A stretch of DNA of 35,333 bases from an uncultured Collinsella sp. (GCA_900542325.1 UQMY01000026.1:1-35333); one strand, 5' to 3'. Positions 16,090-24,415 are shown, numbered from the stretch's first letter. The notes: a model not told the origin generated them from the sequence alone. Numbers and translations: made by a program.

Positions 16090-16356
16090 ATGGTTTCCAA
16101 GACGACGGTCGTCAAGAATCCGAGCGGTATCCACGCGCGTCCTGCGTCGCTGTTTGTGCAGGAGGCAAGCAAGTACGAGAGCTCGATCACCGTTGGCAAG
16201 GTGGGCGGAGACGCCAAGGACGCCAAGTCTATCTTGATGGTCATGAGCCTGGGGATGATCTGCGGTTGCGAGATTGTGATTGCGGCCGATGGCGCCGACG
16301 AGGCGGCCGCCGTCGATGCCCTCGTGGCGCTTGTCGAGAGTGGCTGCGGGGAGTAG
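16090..16356 (+). CDS. HPr-family phosphocarrier protein
   Basis: 88 residues. H15 in SGIHARPAS is the site phosphorylated by enzyme I. S47 in KSILMVMSLG corresponds to the regulatory Ser46 of Gram-positive HPr, the target of HPr kinase. It starts 9 bp after the GH1 stop codon, so it is cotranscribed with a sugar-specific PTS. That is unusual for the general HPr and suggests either a dedicated paralogue or simply the only HPr placed here; enzyme I is not in the window. AAGGAG precedes the ATG. Confidence 0.92.
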   Translation: MVSKTTVVKNPSGIHARPASLFVQEASKYESSITVGKVGGDAKDAKSILMVMSLGMICGCEIVIAADGADEAAAVDALVALVESGCGE

Positions 16357-16418
16357 GCGGGCAAAAGCCGCGCCGATGCGCTTTGGGCCACCCAAGGTGG
16401 GCTGGCTCCAGAAAGATT

Positions 16419-16450
16419 GGCCCGCCGGTGCGCGCCGGCGGGCCCTTTGC
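16419..16450 (+). terminator. Hairpin after the HPr gene
   Basis: A perfect 10-bp GC-rich stem (GGCCCGCCGG 16419-16428 with 16435-16444) and a 6-nt loop are followed by CTTTGCTT. The T tract is short, so termination may be partial and the next gene may be reached by read-through. Confidence 0.6.
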
Positions 16451-16465
16451 TTAGGGAGGTTAACG

Positions 16466-16906
16466 ATGACGGCAAGAAACGTTGGCGCTAGGGGCGCGGG
16501 GCGCGTTGGGGCGCGTTCGGCGCTTACGACCCTGGGGGTCATGTCACTGATTTATGCGGTGGGCGTTCTACTTATGGATGCGACTGTGGGCGAGCTTACG
16601 GGCTCTGCGGCGTCCTCTGCATCGATCGCGTCGATGCTCGTTACCTTGCTGCTCATCGTGGCGTTGATCTTCCTTGAGGTGCGAGCGTATCGGGCGGTGG
16701 TGGCCTCGGTGCCCTTTGAGCCTGATATGGGTGACAAGGTGCTGCTAGGTCTTTCGCTCTGGTTTGGCGGCGGCATGCCACTCGGCGTCGCCAATCTGGT
16801 TCGCGCCGCGGCGTTAGGAGGTGCCGGCGACGTGCGCCAGATTCTCATGCAGCTGGGCGTGAGCGTCGCGCTCATGCTGCTGACGTATCCAAAGTTCAGA
16901 GCGTAG
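16466..16906 (+). CDS. Small multi-pass membrane protein of unknown function
   Basis: 146 residues with hydrophobic stretches at about 20-40, 55-70, 92-112 and 126-142, so probably four membrane spans. The N-terminus is short and basic (Arg-rich), pointing to a cytoplasmic start. AGGGAGG five bases before the ATG at 16466 fixes the start. I do not recognise a family. It follows the PTS operon after a hairpin and precedes a strong terminator, so it is either its last gene or a separate unit. Confidence 0.72.
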   Translation: MTARNVGARGAGRVGARSALTTLGVMSLIYAVGVLLMDATVGELTGSAASSASIASMLVTLLLIVALIFLEVRAYRAVVASVPFEPDMGDKVLLGLSLWFGGGMPLGVANLVRAAALGGAGDVRQILMQLGVSVALMLLTYPKFRA

Positions 16907-16931
16907 ACAACAGCAAAGCTTGAAAATGCAA

Positions 16932-16966
16932 AGCCCCGCGACCGATTTCAGCCCGGTCGCGGGGCT
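16932..16966. terminator. Bidirectional terminator between convergent genes
   Basis: A 13-bp perfect stem (AGCCCCGCGACCG 16932-16944 with 16954-16966) is followed on the plus strand by ATTTGATATTT and on the minus strand by TTGCATTTT. It lies between the plus-strand membrane gene and minus-strand hypE. Confidence 0.88.
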
Positions 16967-17141
16967 ATTTGATATTTGGGGGAAATGCATTCGTCGATTT
17001 ACATGCTCTCTGCCGCACGTGTGCCCCGCTCATTTCCAGGGTGAACATTTGGCTCGCTCAATCTTGGGGTGGCAGCGGATCGGGCAGGGCGGGACGACGG
17101 CCTGGTGGCGGAGCGAAGCCGCGCCGGCCGGCGCTCGCCCG

Positions 17142-18176
17142 CTAGCAAATCCTCGGCAGTTGTTCTCCCACAAGCATGTCGAGGATACGGGTCGAGCCCC
17201 AGCCGGTGCGTACGCGCACGGCGGGACGGGCGCCCTCGGCAAGTGGCAGCACGCGACCGATGATGGCGGCGTTCTCGCCGTAGCGGGCGGCGCGCATGGC
17301 TGCCAGCGCGGCATCGGCTTGCTCGGCCGGCACCACGGCAACCATCTTGCCCTCGTTTGCCACCTGCAGCACATCGTAACCGAGCATCTCACATGCCGCC
17401 TGCACGTCGGGGCGCACGGGCACGGCATCCTCGTCGATCTCCATGGCAACGCCGCTGGCCTGGGCAAACTCGTTGAGCGTGGATGCCAGGCCGCCGCGCG
17501 TGGGGTCGCGGAAGCAGCGGGTGTCGGGGGCGGCGGCGAGCACGTCGGCAATCAGATGATTGAGCGGCGCAGCATCGCTTTCGATGTCGCTCGAAAACGC
17601 CAAGCCCTCGCGCTGGCTCATGATGGCGATGCCGTGGTCGCCTAGCGTACCCGATACCAGGATGGCGTCGCCGGGCCGACAGTTCGCACCGCTGAGCGTT
17701 ACGCCCGCGGGCACTTCGCCCACGCCGGCGGTATTGATGTAGACGCCGTCGGCACCGCCACGCTCGACCACCTTGGTGTCGCCGGTGATTATGGACACGC
17801 CCGCCTCGCGCGCCGTTTCGGCCATGGTCTGCACAATCTGGCGCAGCTTGTCCATGGGATAGCCCTCTTCGAGGATAAAGCCGCATGAGAGGTAGCGCAC
17901 GTTAGCGCCCGAGGTCGCGACGTCGTTGACGGTTCCGCATACGGCGAGTCGGCCGATATTGCCGCCGGGGAAGAACTGCGGCGTTACCACAAAGCTGTCG
18001 GTCGACATGGCGATTCGCCCGCTTGCGGGCAGTGCGGCGACACCGGCATCGTTGCCCGCAAGCAGCTCGGGCGACCCAAAGGCATCCAGAAAGACCTCAT
18101 CGATAATGCGCTTCATCATCTGGCCGCCGGAGCCGTGGCCCAGCAGGACAGTGCTATCGGTGGCAGTACGGGACAT
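17142..18176 (-). CDS. hypE: Hydrogenase maturation protein HypE
   Basis: 344 residues. HypE belongs to the PurM/SelD-like ATP-binding superfamily. It receives a carbamoyl group from HypF on its C-terminal cysteine and dehydrates it to a thiocyanate, the source of the CN ligands of the NiFe site. The conserved C-terminus LPRIC is present, with C344 as acceptor. LGHGSGG at 12-18 and GDTKVVERG are the expected ATP-site motifs. It is the last gene of the hyp run on this strand, 48 bp after hypD, and ends before a terminator. A decayed copy of its last 18 codons lies at 10055. Confidence 0.96.
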   Translation of the reverse strand: MSRTATDSTVLLGHGSGGQMMKRIIDEVFLDAFGSPELLAGNDAGVAALPASGRIAMSTDSFVVTPQFFPGGNIGRLAVCGTVNDVATSGANVRYLSCGFILEEGYPMDKLRQIVQTMAETAREAGVSIITGDTKVVERGGADGVYINTAGVGEVPAGVTLSGANCRPGDAILVSGTLGDHGIAIMSQREGLAFSSDIESDAAPLNHLIADVLAAAPDTRCFRDPTRGGLASTLNEFAQASGVAMEIDEDAVPVRPDVQAACEMLGYDVLQVANEGKMVAVVPAEQADAALAAMRAARYGENAAIIGRVLPLAEGARPAVRVRTGWGSTRILDMLVGEQLPRIC

Positions 18177-18224
18177 ATCGAAAACTCCAATCGTGGGTGG
18201 TGCCGGTACGCGGGGGCGTCCGGG

Positions 18225-19337
18225 CTAGTCGCGGTATCTAAAGTACGCCGCGCAGCTGCCTTCGGAGCTCACCATGCAGGGGCCGACGGGGTGTTCGGGC
18301 GTACATGCGTGGCCGAACAGCGGGCAGTCGCTCGGTGTGATGGCTCCGCGAAGCACGTCGCCGCAGCGGCACCCGCGTGGCTCGACCGTCGCCTCAACGG
18401 GCACGTCAAAGCGGGCGCCGGCATCAAAGCGCGCGAATTCGGGTCGGATGGAAAGACCCGAAGCCGCAATCGGCCCCAGCCCGCGCCACGTGGTGTCGCA
18501 TGGCTCAAACACCTGCTCGACCAGCTGGCGCGCTACGGGATTGCCGTCTGCATTGACGCCACGGCGGTAGGCGTTGTCGATTGCGGGCCTGTGCTCGACA
18601 ATCATCTGGACCAGCATGCAGATGCCCTGCAAGATATCGACCGGCTCAAACCCGGTGACTACGCCGGGGGTCTCGAACTCATCGACCAAAAACCCAAAGG
18701 GTGCCAGGCCTGTGATGGTAGCGACGTGACCAGGCAGGATAAAGCCGTCGATGGCGGTCTCGGGGTCGTTGGAGATCGCACGCAGAGCCGGCGGCGTGGT
18801 CTTGTGAGCACAGTAGACCGAGAAGTTCTGGAGCCCGCGCGCGTCGGCCTCCAGGATAGCGGCGGCAATGGTGGGCGTTGTGGTCTCAAAGCCGACGCCC
18901 ATAAAGATGACCGGGCGTTCGGGATTTTGCTCGGCAATGTCGAGTGCGTCGAGCGGAGAGTAGACGATGCGGATGTCGCGCCCCGCCGCCTTTTGCGCGG
19001 CAAGCGAGGTGGACGATCCGGGCACGCGCATCATGTCGCCAAAGGTGGTGATGATGGCGCCGTCCATGTTGGAAAGCGCGATTGCGTGATCGATGTCGCG
19101 GTTGGCGGTGACGCAAACGGGGCACCCCGGGCCGCTTAGCAGTTTGAGCCCCGTCGGCATAATGGAGCGAAAGCCATAGCGGCCAATGCTCACGGTATGC
19201 GTACCGCAGACTTCCATAAGGTTGATGCTGCGGTTGCCGACAAGCTCATGAATACGATCGATGAGCTCGCGGGCCAGCTTGGGGTCGCGAAATGCCGAAA
19301 AGTCGATACCGGAGCGAACCGGCTGCGCCGCCGCCAC
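18225..19337 (-). CDS. hypD: Hydrogenase maturation protein HypD
   Basis: 370 residues. HypD is an iron-sulfur protein which with HypC forms the scaffold where Fe receives CN and CO. The signature MEVCGTHT (C44) and GPGCPVC (C72, C75) are present. The C-terminal cysteine-rich region (CRCGDVLRG, then CPLFGHAC and later Cys) fits the [4Fe-4S] site. The start codon is GTG at 19337 and overlaps the hypC stop by one base (TAGTG), which implies translational coupling. The order hypC-hypD-hypE is classic. Confidence 0.96.
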   Translation of the reverse strand: MAAAQPVRSGIDFSAFRDPKLARELIDRIHELVGNRSINLMEVCGTHTVSIGRYGFRSIMPTGLKLLSGPGCPVCVTANRDIDHAIALSNMDGAIITTFGDMMRVPGSSTSLAAQKAAGRDIRIVYSPLDALDIAEQNPERPVIFMGVGFETTTPTIAAAILEADARGLQNFSVYCAHKTTPPALRAISNDPETAIDGFILPGHVATITGLAPFGFLVDEFETPGVVTGFEPVDILQGICMLVQMIVEHRPAIDNAYRRGVNADGNPVARQLVEQVFEPCDTTWRGLGPIAASGLSIRPEFARFDAGARFDVPVEATVEPRGCRCGDVLRGAITPSDCPLFGHACTPEHPVGPCMVSSEGSCAAYFRYRD

Positions 19338-19597
19338 TAGTATGCCTCGGCTGGGTTGGTGGCGAGTTGGTCCTCTTTGGCCAGCTCGGTCATGGTATTG
19401 ACGAGCTCGAGTGTCTCTTGGGCTTCCTGCTCGTCGACAATCTGAATGCCAAAGCCGGCGTGCACGAGAATATAGTCGCCAACCTGCGCCGTCGGCACGA
19501 GGCGCAGCGAAACGGGGCGCTCGATGCCCATCATGTCGACGGTCGCCTTAAGGTCGTCGTCGCGTTTGACCACTTTACCGGGAACGGCAAGGCACAT
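19337..19597 (-). CDS. hypC: Hydrogenase maturation chaperone HypC
   Basis: 86 residues starting MCLAVPGKV. C2 is the iron ligand left after removal of the initiator Met, and the motif is diagnostic of HypC/HupF. It pairs with HypD and escorts the Fe(CN)2CO unit to the hydrogenase large subunit. AAGGGG upstream of the ATG at 19597 supports the start. The downstream hypD overlaps by one base. The 130-bp gap to hypF contains a small palindrome (CCATCA-GT-TGATGG, near 19644) but no clear promoter that I can defend. Confidence 0.95.
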   Translation of the reverse strand: MCLAVPGKVVKRDDDLKATVDMMGIERPVSLRLVPTAQVGDYILVHAGFGIQIVDEQEAQETLELVNTMTELAKEDQLATNPAEAY

Positions 19598-19727
19598 AAT
19601 GTTCCCCTTTTATACGTTTTGCGCTGGATAGGCGCCTAATTACCCATCAGTTGATGGTAGCGCTCGCGGGAGTCACGAGCAAACGCGTTACACCTGTGAG
19701 ACGGCGGCGCGCAGGCTGGCAAAACGC

Positions 19728-22199
19728 CTATCGCGATGCTGTCTGCGCGAGGCGAGCGCGAGCGATGGCGGCCTGACCGTAGGCGATGCAGCCGTCGTTG
19801 ACGGGCACAGTATGGGGGACCAAGACGGTAAGACCGGCGTCTTTGAGTTCGTGGGTAAGGAGCTGAAGCAAAAGCCGGTTCATGAACACACCGCCCGAGA
19901 GCGCGACGGTGTCGAGGTCTTCACGGACGCAGATCTCGCTTGCGATGCGGGCCGACGCGCGTGCGATGGTGACATGGAAGTCGAGCGCGAGCTTGCCGGC
20001 GGGCACGCCGGTCCTGATTCCCTCCAAAAGCGCCTCAAAAAGCGGTCTGGAGTTCAGAACATGGAAGTCGTCCGGACGGGATGATTCGGTTACGGAAAAG
20101 CTGGCCATATTGCCGGTGGGGCAGGCACTTTCACTGCTGAACGCGCGCCAGGCGGCGGCTTCGAGTTCTATGGCAGGCTCGCCCTCGTAGGTTGCCTTGT
20201 CGCAGATGCCCAGAATTGCTGCCGCGGCATCAAAGAGACGCCCCATGCTGCTGGTGCGCGGGCTGTTGATGCCGTGCTCGATCATGGTGGCTGTCACGCT
20301 GCGCGTTTGCTCGTCGAGGCTGCCCAAAAGCCGAGCGGCGCCTGGGTGCTCGAGCAGACCGAGCTCACTGAGCAGGGCAAAGGCGTTGCGGCGGGCGTCG
20401 CGCACGGAGGCCGCCCCGCCGGGGAGCGCCCAGGTGAGCAAATGCGCGGCGCGCTCAAAGCCGCCAAGGCCGGCAACAAGAAACTCGCCGCCCCAAATGG
20501 TCCCATCGGTGCCGGCGCCGGTGCCGTCAAAGGCGATGCCAAGGACACGCGCGTCGGTTGTAAGCTGGCCCGCGGCGATGGCCTCGGCCATTACGCTCGC
20601 GATATGCGCATGATGGTGCTGCACCTCGACGAGCGGCAGATTGTGCTCCCGTGCCTGCTCGCGCGCCCACTGGCTCGATAGATAGCTGGGGTGCAAATCG
20701 CAGGCCAAGGCGGCGGGCGCCAAGTCAAAGAGATCTTCCAAGCGCGTGCGCGCGGCGTTCCAGGCATCGAAGGTCTCGCCGTTTTCAACATCGCCGATAT
20801 GCTGCGACACAAAACAGGTTGCCTCGCCGTTCGTCCCTTCACGCGTGAGCGCAATCGTGGCCTTTTGTTGTGGCCCGCAGGCGAGCACGCAGGACGGAGC
20901 GCCGTCGAGCGCCGGCAACGGCAGCGGCTGGGGTGCATATCCGCGAGCGCGGCGCACGGGCATAACGGCGCCGTCGACCACGCGCACCACGGAGTCGTCG
21001 TAGCGCGAGAGAATCGCGCGGTCGTTGCCGAGCAGCGCGTCGGCAATACCGGCGGCAACGAGGCGCTCCCAGGCAAGATCGTCATCGGTCTCGATGGGCT
21101 CTTCGCTCAGGTTTCCGCTGGTCATGACGAGCGCGTGCATACCGCGGGCTTCTGCCGCGGCAAGCAACAGATGCTGAAGCGGGGTGTAGGGGAGCATAAC
21201 ACCGAGCTCTGGAAGGTCGTGCGCGACGGACGGCGCGAGCGCGAGGAAGTCGGGGGAACCGCCGTTGCCCTCGCCAACAGTGCGCCGGCGCAGCAGCACG
21301 ATGGGTCGGATACTGCCGGCGAGCAGATCGCGTTCAGCATCGTCGATATGACACAGGCGCTCGGTATCAGCAAGGCTGCGCACCATAACGGCAAGTGGTT
21401 TGTTGCTGCGGCGTTTGCGACGGCGCAGCTCGGCCACCGCCTGCTCGTTGGCAGCGTCACAGGATAGATGGAATCCGCCCAGGCCCTTGATGGCGACGAT
21501 GCCACCGTCGGCCAGCAGCTCAACGCAGCGCTCGATGATAGCGTCGCTGGCCTCGCGTGTGGTACCGACGGCCGGTGTCGCGGACGAATTCCCGTACGCA
21601 TCGCCGTTCACAGCCTCGCGCCACGTAATATGCGGCCCGCAATCAAAGCAGGCATCGGGTTGCGCGTGAAAGCGACGGTCGAGTGGATTGGCATACTCTG
21701 CGGCACACTCGGGGCACATGGGAAAACGATCCATCGACGTGGCCGCTCGGTCATAAGGCAGCGAGCGGATGATGGTAAAGCGCGGCCCGCAGTTGGTGCA
21801 GTTGATAAAAGGGTAGTGATAGCGCCGATCGGCGGGGTCGAACAGCTCGCGCAGGCAATCGTCACAGGTGGTGATATCGGGCGAGACAAGTGTGGTGTGC
21901 GCGGTTTGATCCTGCGACGCCACAATGCGAAAGTCCTGCTCATCGGCAGCGCTCCAGCCGCCAGGCTCCAAATCCGCAACATCGACTCGCTCAACGCGAG
22001 CCGCCGCAGGCGCATGCTCAGAAAGCGCGGCAACAAAAGCATCGAGCGCATCGGCCGGAGCATGCGCTTCGATATGCACGCCGTCGCCCGCATTGAGCAC
22101 CCAGCCGTAAATGTCATGCGCCATAGCCTCGCGATACACAAATGGCCGCATGCCAACGCCCTGCACAACGCCCGTCACATGAATATGCACATGCCGCAT
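19728..22199 (-). CDS. hypF: Carbamoyltransferase HypF
   Basis: 823 residues, near the usual length. Domains in order are: acylphosphatase (1-90, VTGVVQGVGMRPFVYREA); two zinc-finger pairs (about 105-190, CDDC...CTNC and CPEC...CFDC); YrdC-like (about 200-395); and Kae1-like (about 410-823) with the metal motif HHHAH. HypF makes carbamoyl-adenylate from carbamoyl phosphate and ATP and passes the carbamoyl group to HypE. I chose the ATG at 22199 for its GAGGAG six bases upstream; the frame is open to 22346 without such support. It is downstream of nikR in the same direction. Confidence 0.96.
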   Translation of the reverse strand: MRHVHIHVTGVVQGVGMRPFVYREAMAHDIYGWVLNAGDGVHIEAHAPADALDAFVAALSEHAPAAARVERVDVADLEPGGWSAADEQDFRIVASQDQTAHTTLVSPDITTCDDCLRELFDPADRRYHYPFINCTNCGPRFTIIRSLPYDRAATSMDRFPMCPECAAEYANPLDRRFHAQPDACFDCGPHITWREAVNGDAYGNSSATPAVGTTREASDAIIERCVELLADGGIVAIKGLGGFHLSCDAANEQAVAELRRRKRRSNKPLAVMVRSLADTERLCHIDDAERDLLAGSIRPIVLLRRRTVGEGNGGSPDFLALAPSVAHDLPELGVMLPYTPLQHLLLAAAEARGMHALVMTSGNLSEEPIETDDDLAWERLVAAGIADALLGNDRAILSRYDDSVVRVVDGAVMPVRRARGYAPQPLPLPALDGAPSCVLACGPQQKATIALTREGTNGEATCFVSQHIGDVENGETFDAWNAARTRLEDLFDLAPAALACDLHPSYLSSQWAREQAREHNLPLVEVQHHHAHIASVMAEAIAAGQLTTDARVLGIAFDGTGAGTDGTIWGGEFLVAGLGGFERAAHLLTWALPGGAASVRDARRNAFALLSELGLLEHPGAARLLGSLDEQTRSVTATMIEHGINSPRTSSMGRLFDAAAAILGICDKATYEGEPAIELEAAAWRAFSSESACPTGNMASFSVTESSRPDDFHVLNSRPLFEALLEGIRTGVPAGKLALDFHVTIARASARIASEICVREDLDTVALSGGVFMNRLLLQLLTHELKDAGLTVLVPHTVPVNDGCIAYGQAAIARARLAQTASR

Positions 22200-22230
22200 G
22201 CGACACTCCTCATCAAAACCGACCAAAATA

Positions 22231-22282
22231 GACAGGTTTATTTTGGTAGGTAAAACGCTAAACCTGCCAAAACAAACCTGTC
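22231..22282. repeat. 21-bp imperfect palindrome between nikR and hypF
   Basis: The left arm 22231-22251 (starting GACAGGTTTATTTTGG) pairs with 22262-22282 with only two mismatches, both G-T compatible. On the plus strand CCCTTTTT follows; on the minus strand the hairpin is followed by CTATTTT. It could attenuate transcription from nikR into hypF or act as a binding site. Confidence 0.6.
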
Positions 22283-22314
22283 CCTTTTTGGCAGGTGCGC
22301 TGCGGGAAATCCCG

Positions 22315-22827
22315 CTACAGCCCCAGGCTCTGCCTGGTGGCGGCACACGTGAGCTCGCCGTGCTTAACGCCGCGCAGGCCCAGCAGGCGATCGGCTAGTT
22401 CGTAGATGCGCTCGCCGCGACCCTTGAGTGCCAGGATCTCCAGACAGTTGTGGTGATCCAGATGCACGTGCATGGTCGATACGATCTCGTCGGTGTAGTC
22501 GTGCTGCACTTCGTCCAGACGGCGCGTCAGGTCGCCGGTATGGTGGTCGTAGATCATGGTGAGCGACCCGATAACATGCTCGTCGGGCGTGCGCATCTGC
22601 TCCTTGGCGATCGAGGCGCGAATCAGGTCGCGCACGGCCTCGGAGCGGTTGGCCACGTCGCCGCGGCGCGCGATCTGTTCGTCAAAACGGCGCAGCAGGT
22701 CATCCGGTGCGGTAACCGAAAAACGGACCAGCTCGGAGCCGGAGCCACTACAGTGGCAGCCCGCGTCACCGTCCGCCCCGTGCGGATGCTCGTGCTCGTA
22801 CCCGCAGCCGTGCTCGTGTTCGGCCAC
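22315..22827 (-). CDS. nikR: Nickel-responsive regulator NikR with a His/Cys-rich N-terminal extension
   Basis: 170 residues. The ribbon-helix-helix DNA-binding domain begins near residue 32 (ELVRFSVTAPDDLLRRFDE). The C-terminal ACT-like domain keeps all four nickel ligands: H109, H120, H122 and C128 (QHD, MHVHLDHHNC). NikR senses Ni(II) and represses nickel uptake or nickel enzyme genes. Before the DNA-binding domain sits an extra stretch (residues 4-26) with H4, H6, C8, H12, H14, H16, C24, H25 and C26, not part of the core family. The start codon is GTG at 22827, one base after the preceding gene's stop codon; no other in-frame start lies before the DNA-binding domain. It is upstream of hypF, so nickel state and hydrogenase maturation are linked. 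Confidence 0.92.
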   Translation of the reverse strand: MAEHEHGCGYEHEHPHGADGDAGCHCSGSGSELVRFSVTAPDDLLRRFDEQIARRGDVANRSEAVRDLIRASIAKEQMRTPDEHVIGSLTMIYDHHTGDLTRRLDEVQHDYTDEIVSTMHVHLDHHNCLEILALKGRGERIYELADRLLGLRGVKHGELTCAATRQSLGL

Positions 22828-22828
22828 C

Positions 22829-23077
22829 TTACACCAGCTTCACGGAGCCGACGGAGTTGTGGTCGGCCTCGATGGCTTCCTCGTAGCCCTCGAGCGCGTC
22901 ATGCGCCTCGTGCAACGCGGCCATGGCGGCCTCGAGCTTGGCGCCGATGCGCTCCATGTCAAAATTCTCGGTCGCATGCAGCAACTGATGGCTCCATTCG
23001 TGAGCGAGCTCGATGGTGTCGTCGACCTGTTTGACGCTCATGGCAAGCTGGCTCATGTTCATTCCAACATCATGCAT
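22829..23077 (-). CDS. Small helical protein of unknown function in the nikR-hyp operon
   Basis: 82 residues, nearly all helix-forming and acidic, with histidines scattered through it (H2, H26, H30, H34, H56, H59, H73). No cysteine and no membrane segment is visible. AAGGAG seven bases before the ATG at 23077 supports it. Its stop is one base from the nikR start, so the two are translationally coupled. I do not recognise a family. The setting suggests a role in nickel handling or hydrogenase maturation, which is inference only. Confidence 0.75.
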   Translation of the reverse strand: MHDVGMNMSQLAMSVKQVDDTIELAHEWSHQLLHATENFDMERIGAKLEAAMAALHEAHDALEGYEEAIEADHNSVGSVKLV

Positions 23078-23154
23078 GGGAAATCTCCTTTTGTATGGGG
23101 CAGTTCAGTGGTTCAGATTTTACTACGCCCGCTTTGCGCGCAGCTGCATAAGAA

Positions 23155-23187
23155 AACGGGTGCGAGTCTGTGCGACCCGCACCCGTT
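23155..23187 (-). terminator. Terminator of the thioredoxin gene
   Basis: A 10-bp perfect stem (AACGGGTGCG 23155-23164 with 23178-23187) is followed, on the minus strand, by TTTTCTT. It separates trxA from the nikR-hyp operon, so that operon needs its own promoter between 23078 and 23154. A TAAAAT on the minus strand near 23115-23120 is a possible -10. Confidence 0.7.
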
Positions 23188-23308
23188 CACTGGGGGCTGT
23201 TTGTGACTACCATACTATCCGTGGTTGCACTCGGTGCATTCAGAAGTCCGGCGAGCGGCGTAAAAGCGCTCATGGACGGCAGACAGACGGCAACATGTAA
23301 CAAGCGTA

Positions 23309-23629
23309 TTACAGATGTTTCTCCAGCAGCGCCTGCAGCCTCGCCTTGGGCAGAGCGCCAACCGAGCGGTCAATCTCCTCGCCGTTCTTAAACACAATCA
23401 GCGTGGGGATGCTCATGACGCCATACTTCATGGCCAGGTCCTGGTTGTCGTCGACGTTGCATTTGGCAACGGCAAGCTTGCCCGCCAGTTCATCGGCAAC
23501 CTCGTCAACGATGGGCGAGAGGGATCGACAGGGCCCGCACCACGGTGCCCAAAAATCGACCAGCACGGGCAGGCTGTCGCTAACGACGGAATCGAAGTTC
23601 TCGGGGGTAATCTGCTTAATGTCAGCCAT
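23309..23629 (-). CDS. trxA: Thioredoxin
   Basis: 106 residues, the standard thioredoxin length. The active site is FWAPWCGPC (C31, C34), and the cis-proline is in SIPTLIVF. It is a cytoplasmic dithiol reductant for ribonucleotide reductase, peroxiredoxins and others. I chose the ATG at 23629 because GGAGG lies five bases upstream; an extended frame to 23713 has no such site. Thioredoxin reductase is not adjacent. It is divergent from the unknown gene at 23766. Confidence 0.95.
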   Translation of the reverse strand: MADIKQITPENFDSVVSDSLPVLVDFWAPWCGPCRSLSPIVDEVADELAGKLAVAKCNVDDNQDLAMKYGVMSIPTLIVFKNGEEIDRSVGALPKARLQALLEKHL

Positions 23630-23765
23630 GGTGACCTCCATAATGTGACGCGGCTTGGCCGCGTAAAACTCAGTACGACCGTGCTTATACCCAGCCGCCC
23701 GCAAAGCAACCACTCGCAGGCGGCTCTTTTATATAATGGTGGGCACGCAAACGATTGGAGAGCGC

Positions 23766-24341
23766 ATGTCCACGTCACAAAGCCAGAAAAAAGAAGCCAT
23801 CGCCCAGGCGGCCGAGCAGGAGCTCACATCGCTTGCGGTCCGTGGCGTGCGTATCGCGGGCAACGCGTGCTCGCCGATCGTGCTGGTCAAAGGCGATTTG
23901 GACGAGGCCGAGCGTTCGGGTGGCGAGCTTGCCGCTGGCCCGGATGGCGCGGCGTTGCGCAAGGCGCTTGGGGCCATCGGCTACGCGCCCGAGGATTTTT
24001 GCGTGCTGGCAAGCGTCGCCGGCGCAGGTGACGGAGCGGTCGCTGTGGGCGAGACGCTGCCGTGCGAGCTGTTCCGTGAGGCGCTTGAGGCTTTGGACCC
24101 CGAGGCGGTGCTACTGCTCGACAACAACGCGGCTGACGCCATGCGCGAGACCTACGCCGATATGCTCGTGGCGATCGATGACTTCGACACCGCCATGCTC
24201 AAGCCCGGCTTGGTCGCCCATGTGCAGGGTCGCCGTGTGCTCGCGCTCGACGGTTTTGAGGCGGCACTCACCGACAAGGCCGCTAAGCAGCGCATGTGGG
24301 CCTACATCAAGCAGCTGACTCCGGCGGCCGCTCCGCTGTAG
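23766..24341 (+). CDS. Unknown protein with faint similarity to family-4 uracil-DNA glycosylases
   Basis: 191 residues, acidic, Ala-rich, soluble. Around residues 32-85 the order 'SPIVLV...GDLDEAERSGGELAAGPDGAAL...LGAIG...EDF' follows the UDG family-4 pattern (VGEAPG, GxPFVGxAG, GL). The catalytic and iron-sulfur cysteine features of true family-4 enzymes are not visible. It may therefore be a non-catalytic relative or unrelated. The start at 23766 has GGAG five bases upstream. A consensus TATAAT at 23732-23737 is a good -10, though no good -35 is seen. It is divergent from trxA. Confidence 0.75.
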   Translation: MSTSQSQKKEAIAQAAEQELTSLAVRGVRIAGNACSPIVLVKGDLDEAERSGGELAAGPDGAALRKALGAIGYAPEDFCVLASVAGAGDGAVAVGETLPCELFREALEALDPEAVLLLDNNAADAMRETYADMLVAIDDFDTAMLKPGLVAHVQGRRVLALDGFEAALTDKAAKQRMWAYIKQLTPAAAPL

Positions 24342-24415
24342 CGAGCCCGCGTCGACAAACGACCCCGAGCGGGCGAGCCGTACCCGCGGAACGCAAATCC
24401 GTCGCGCCCGCGCCC

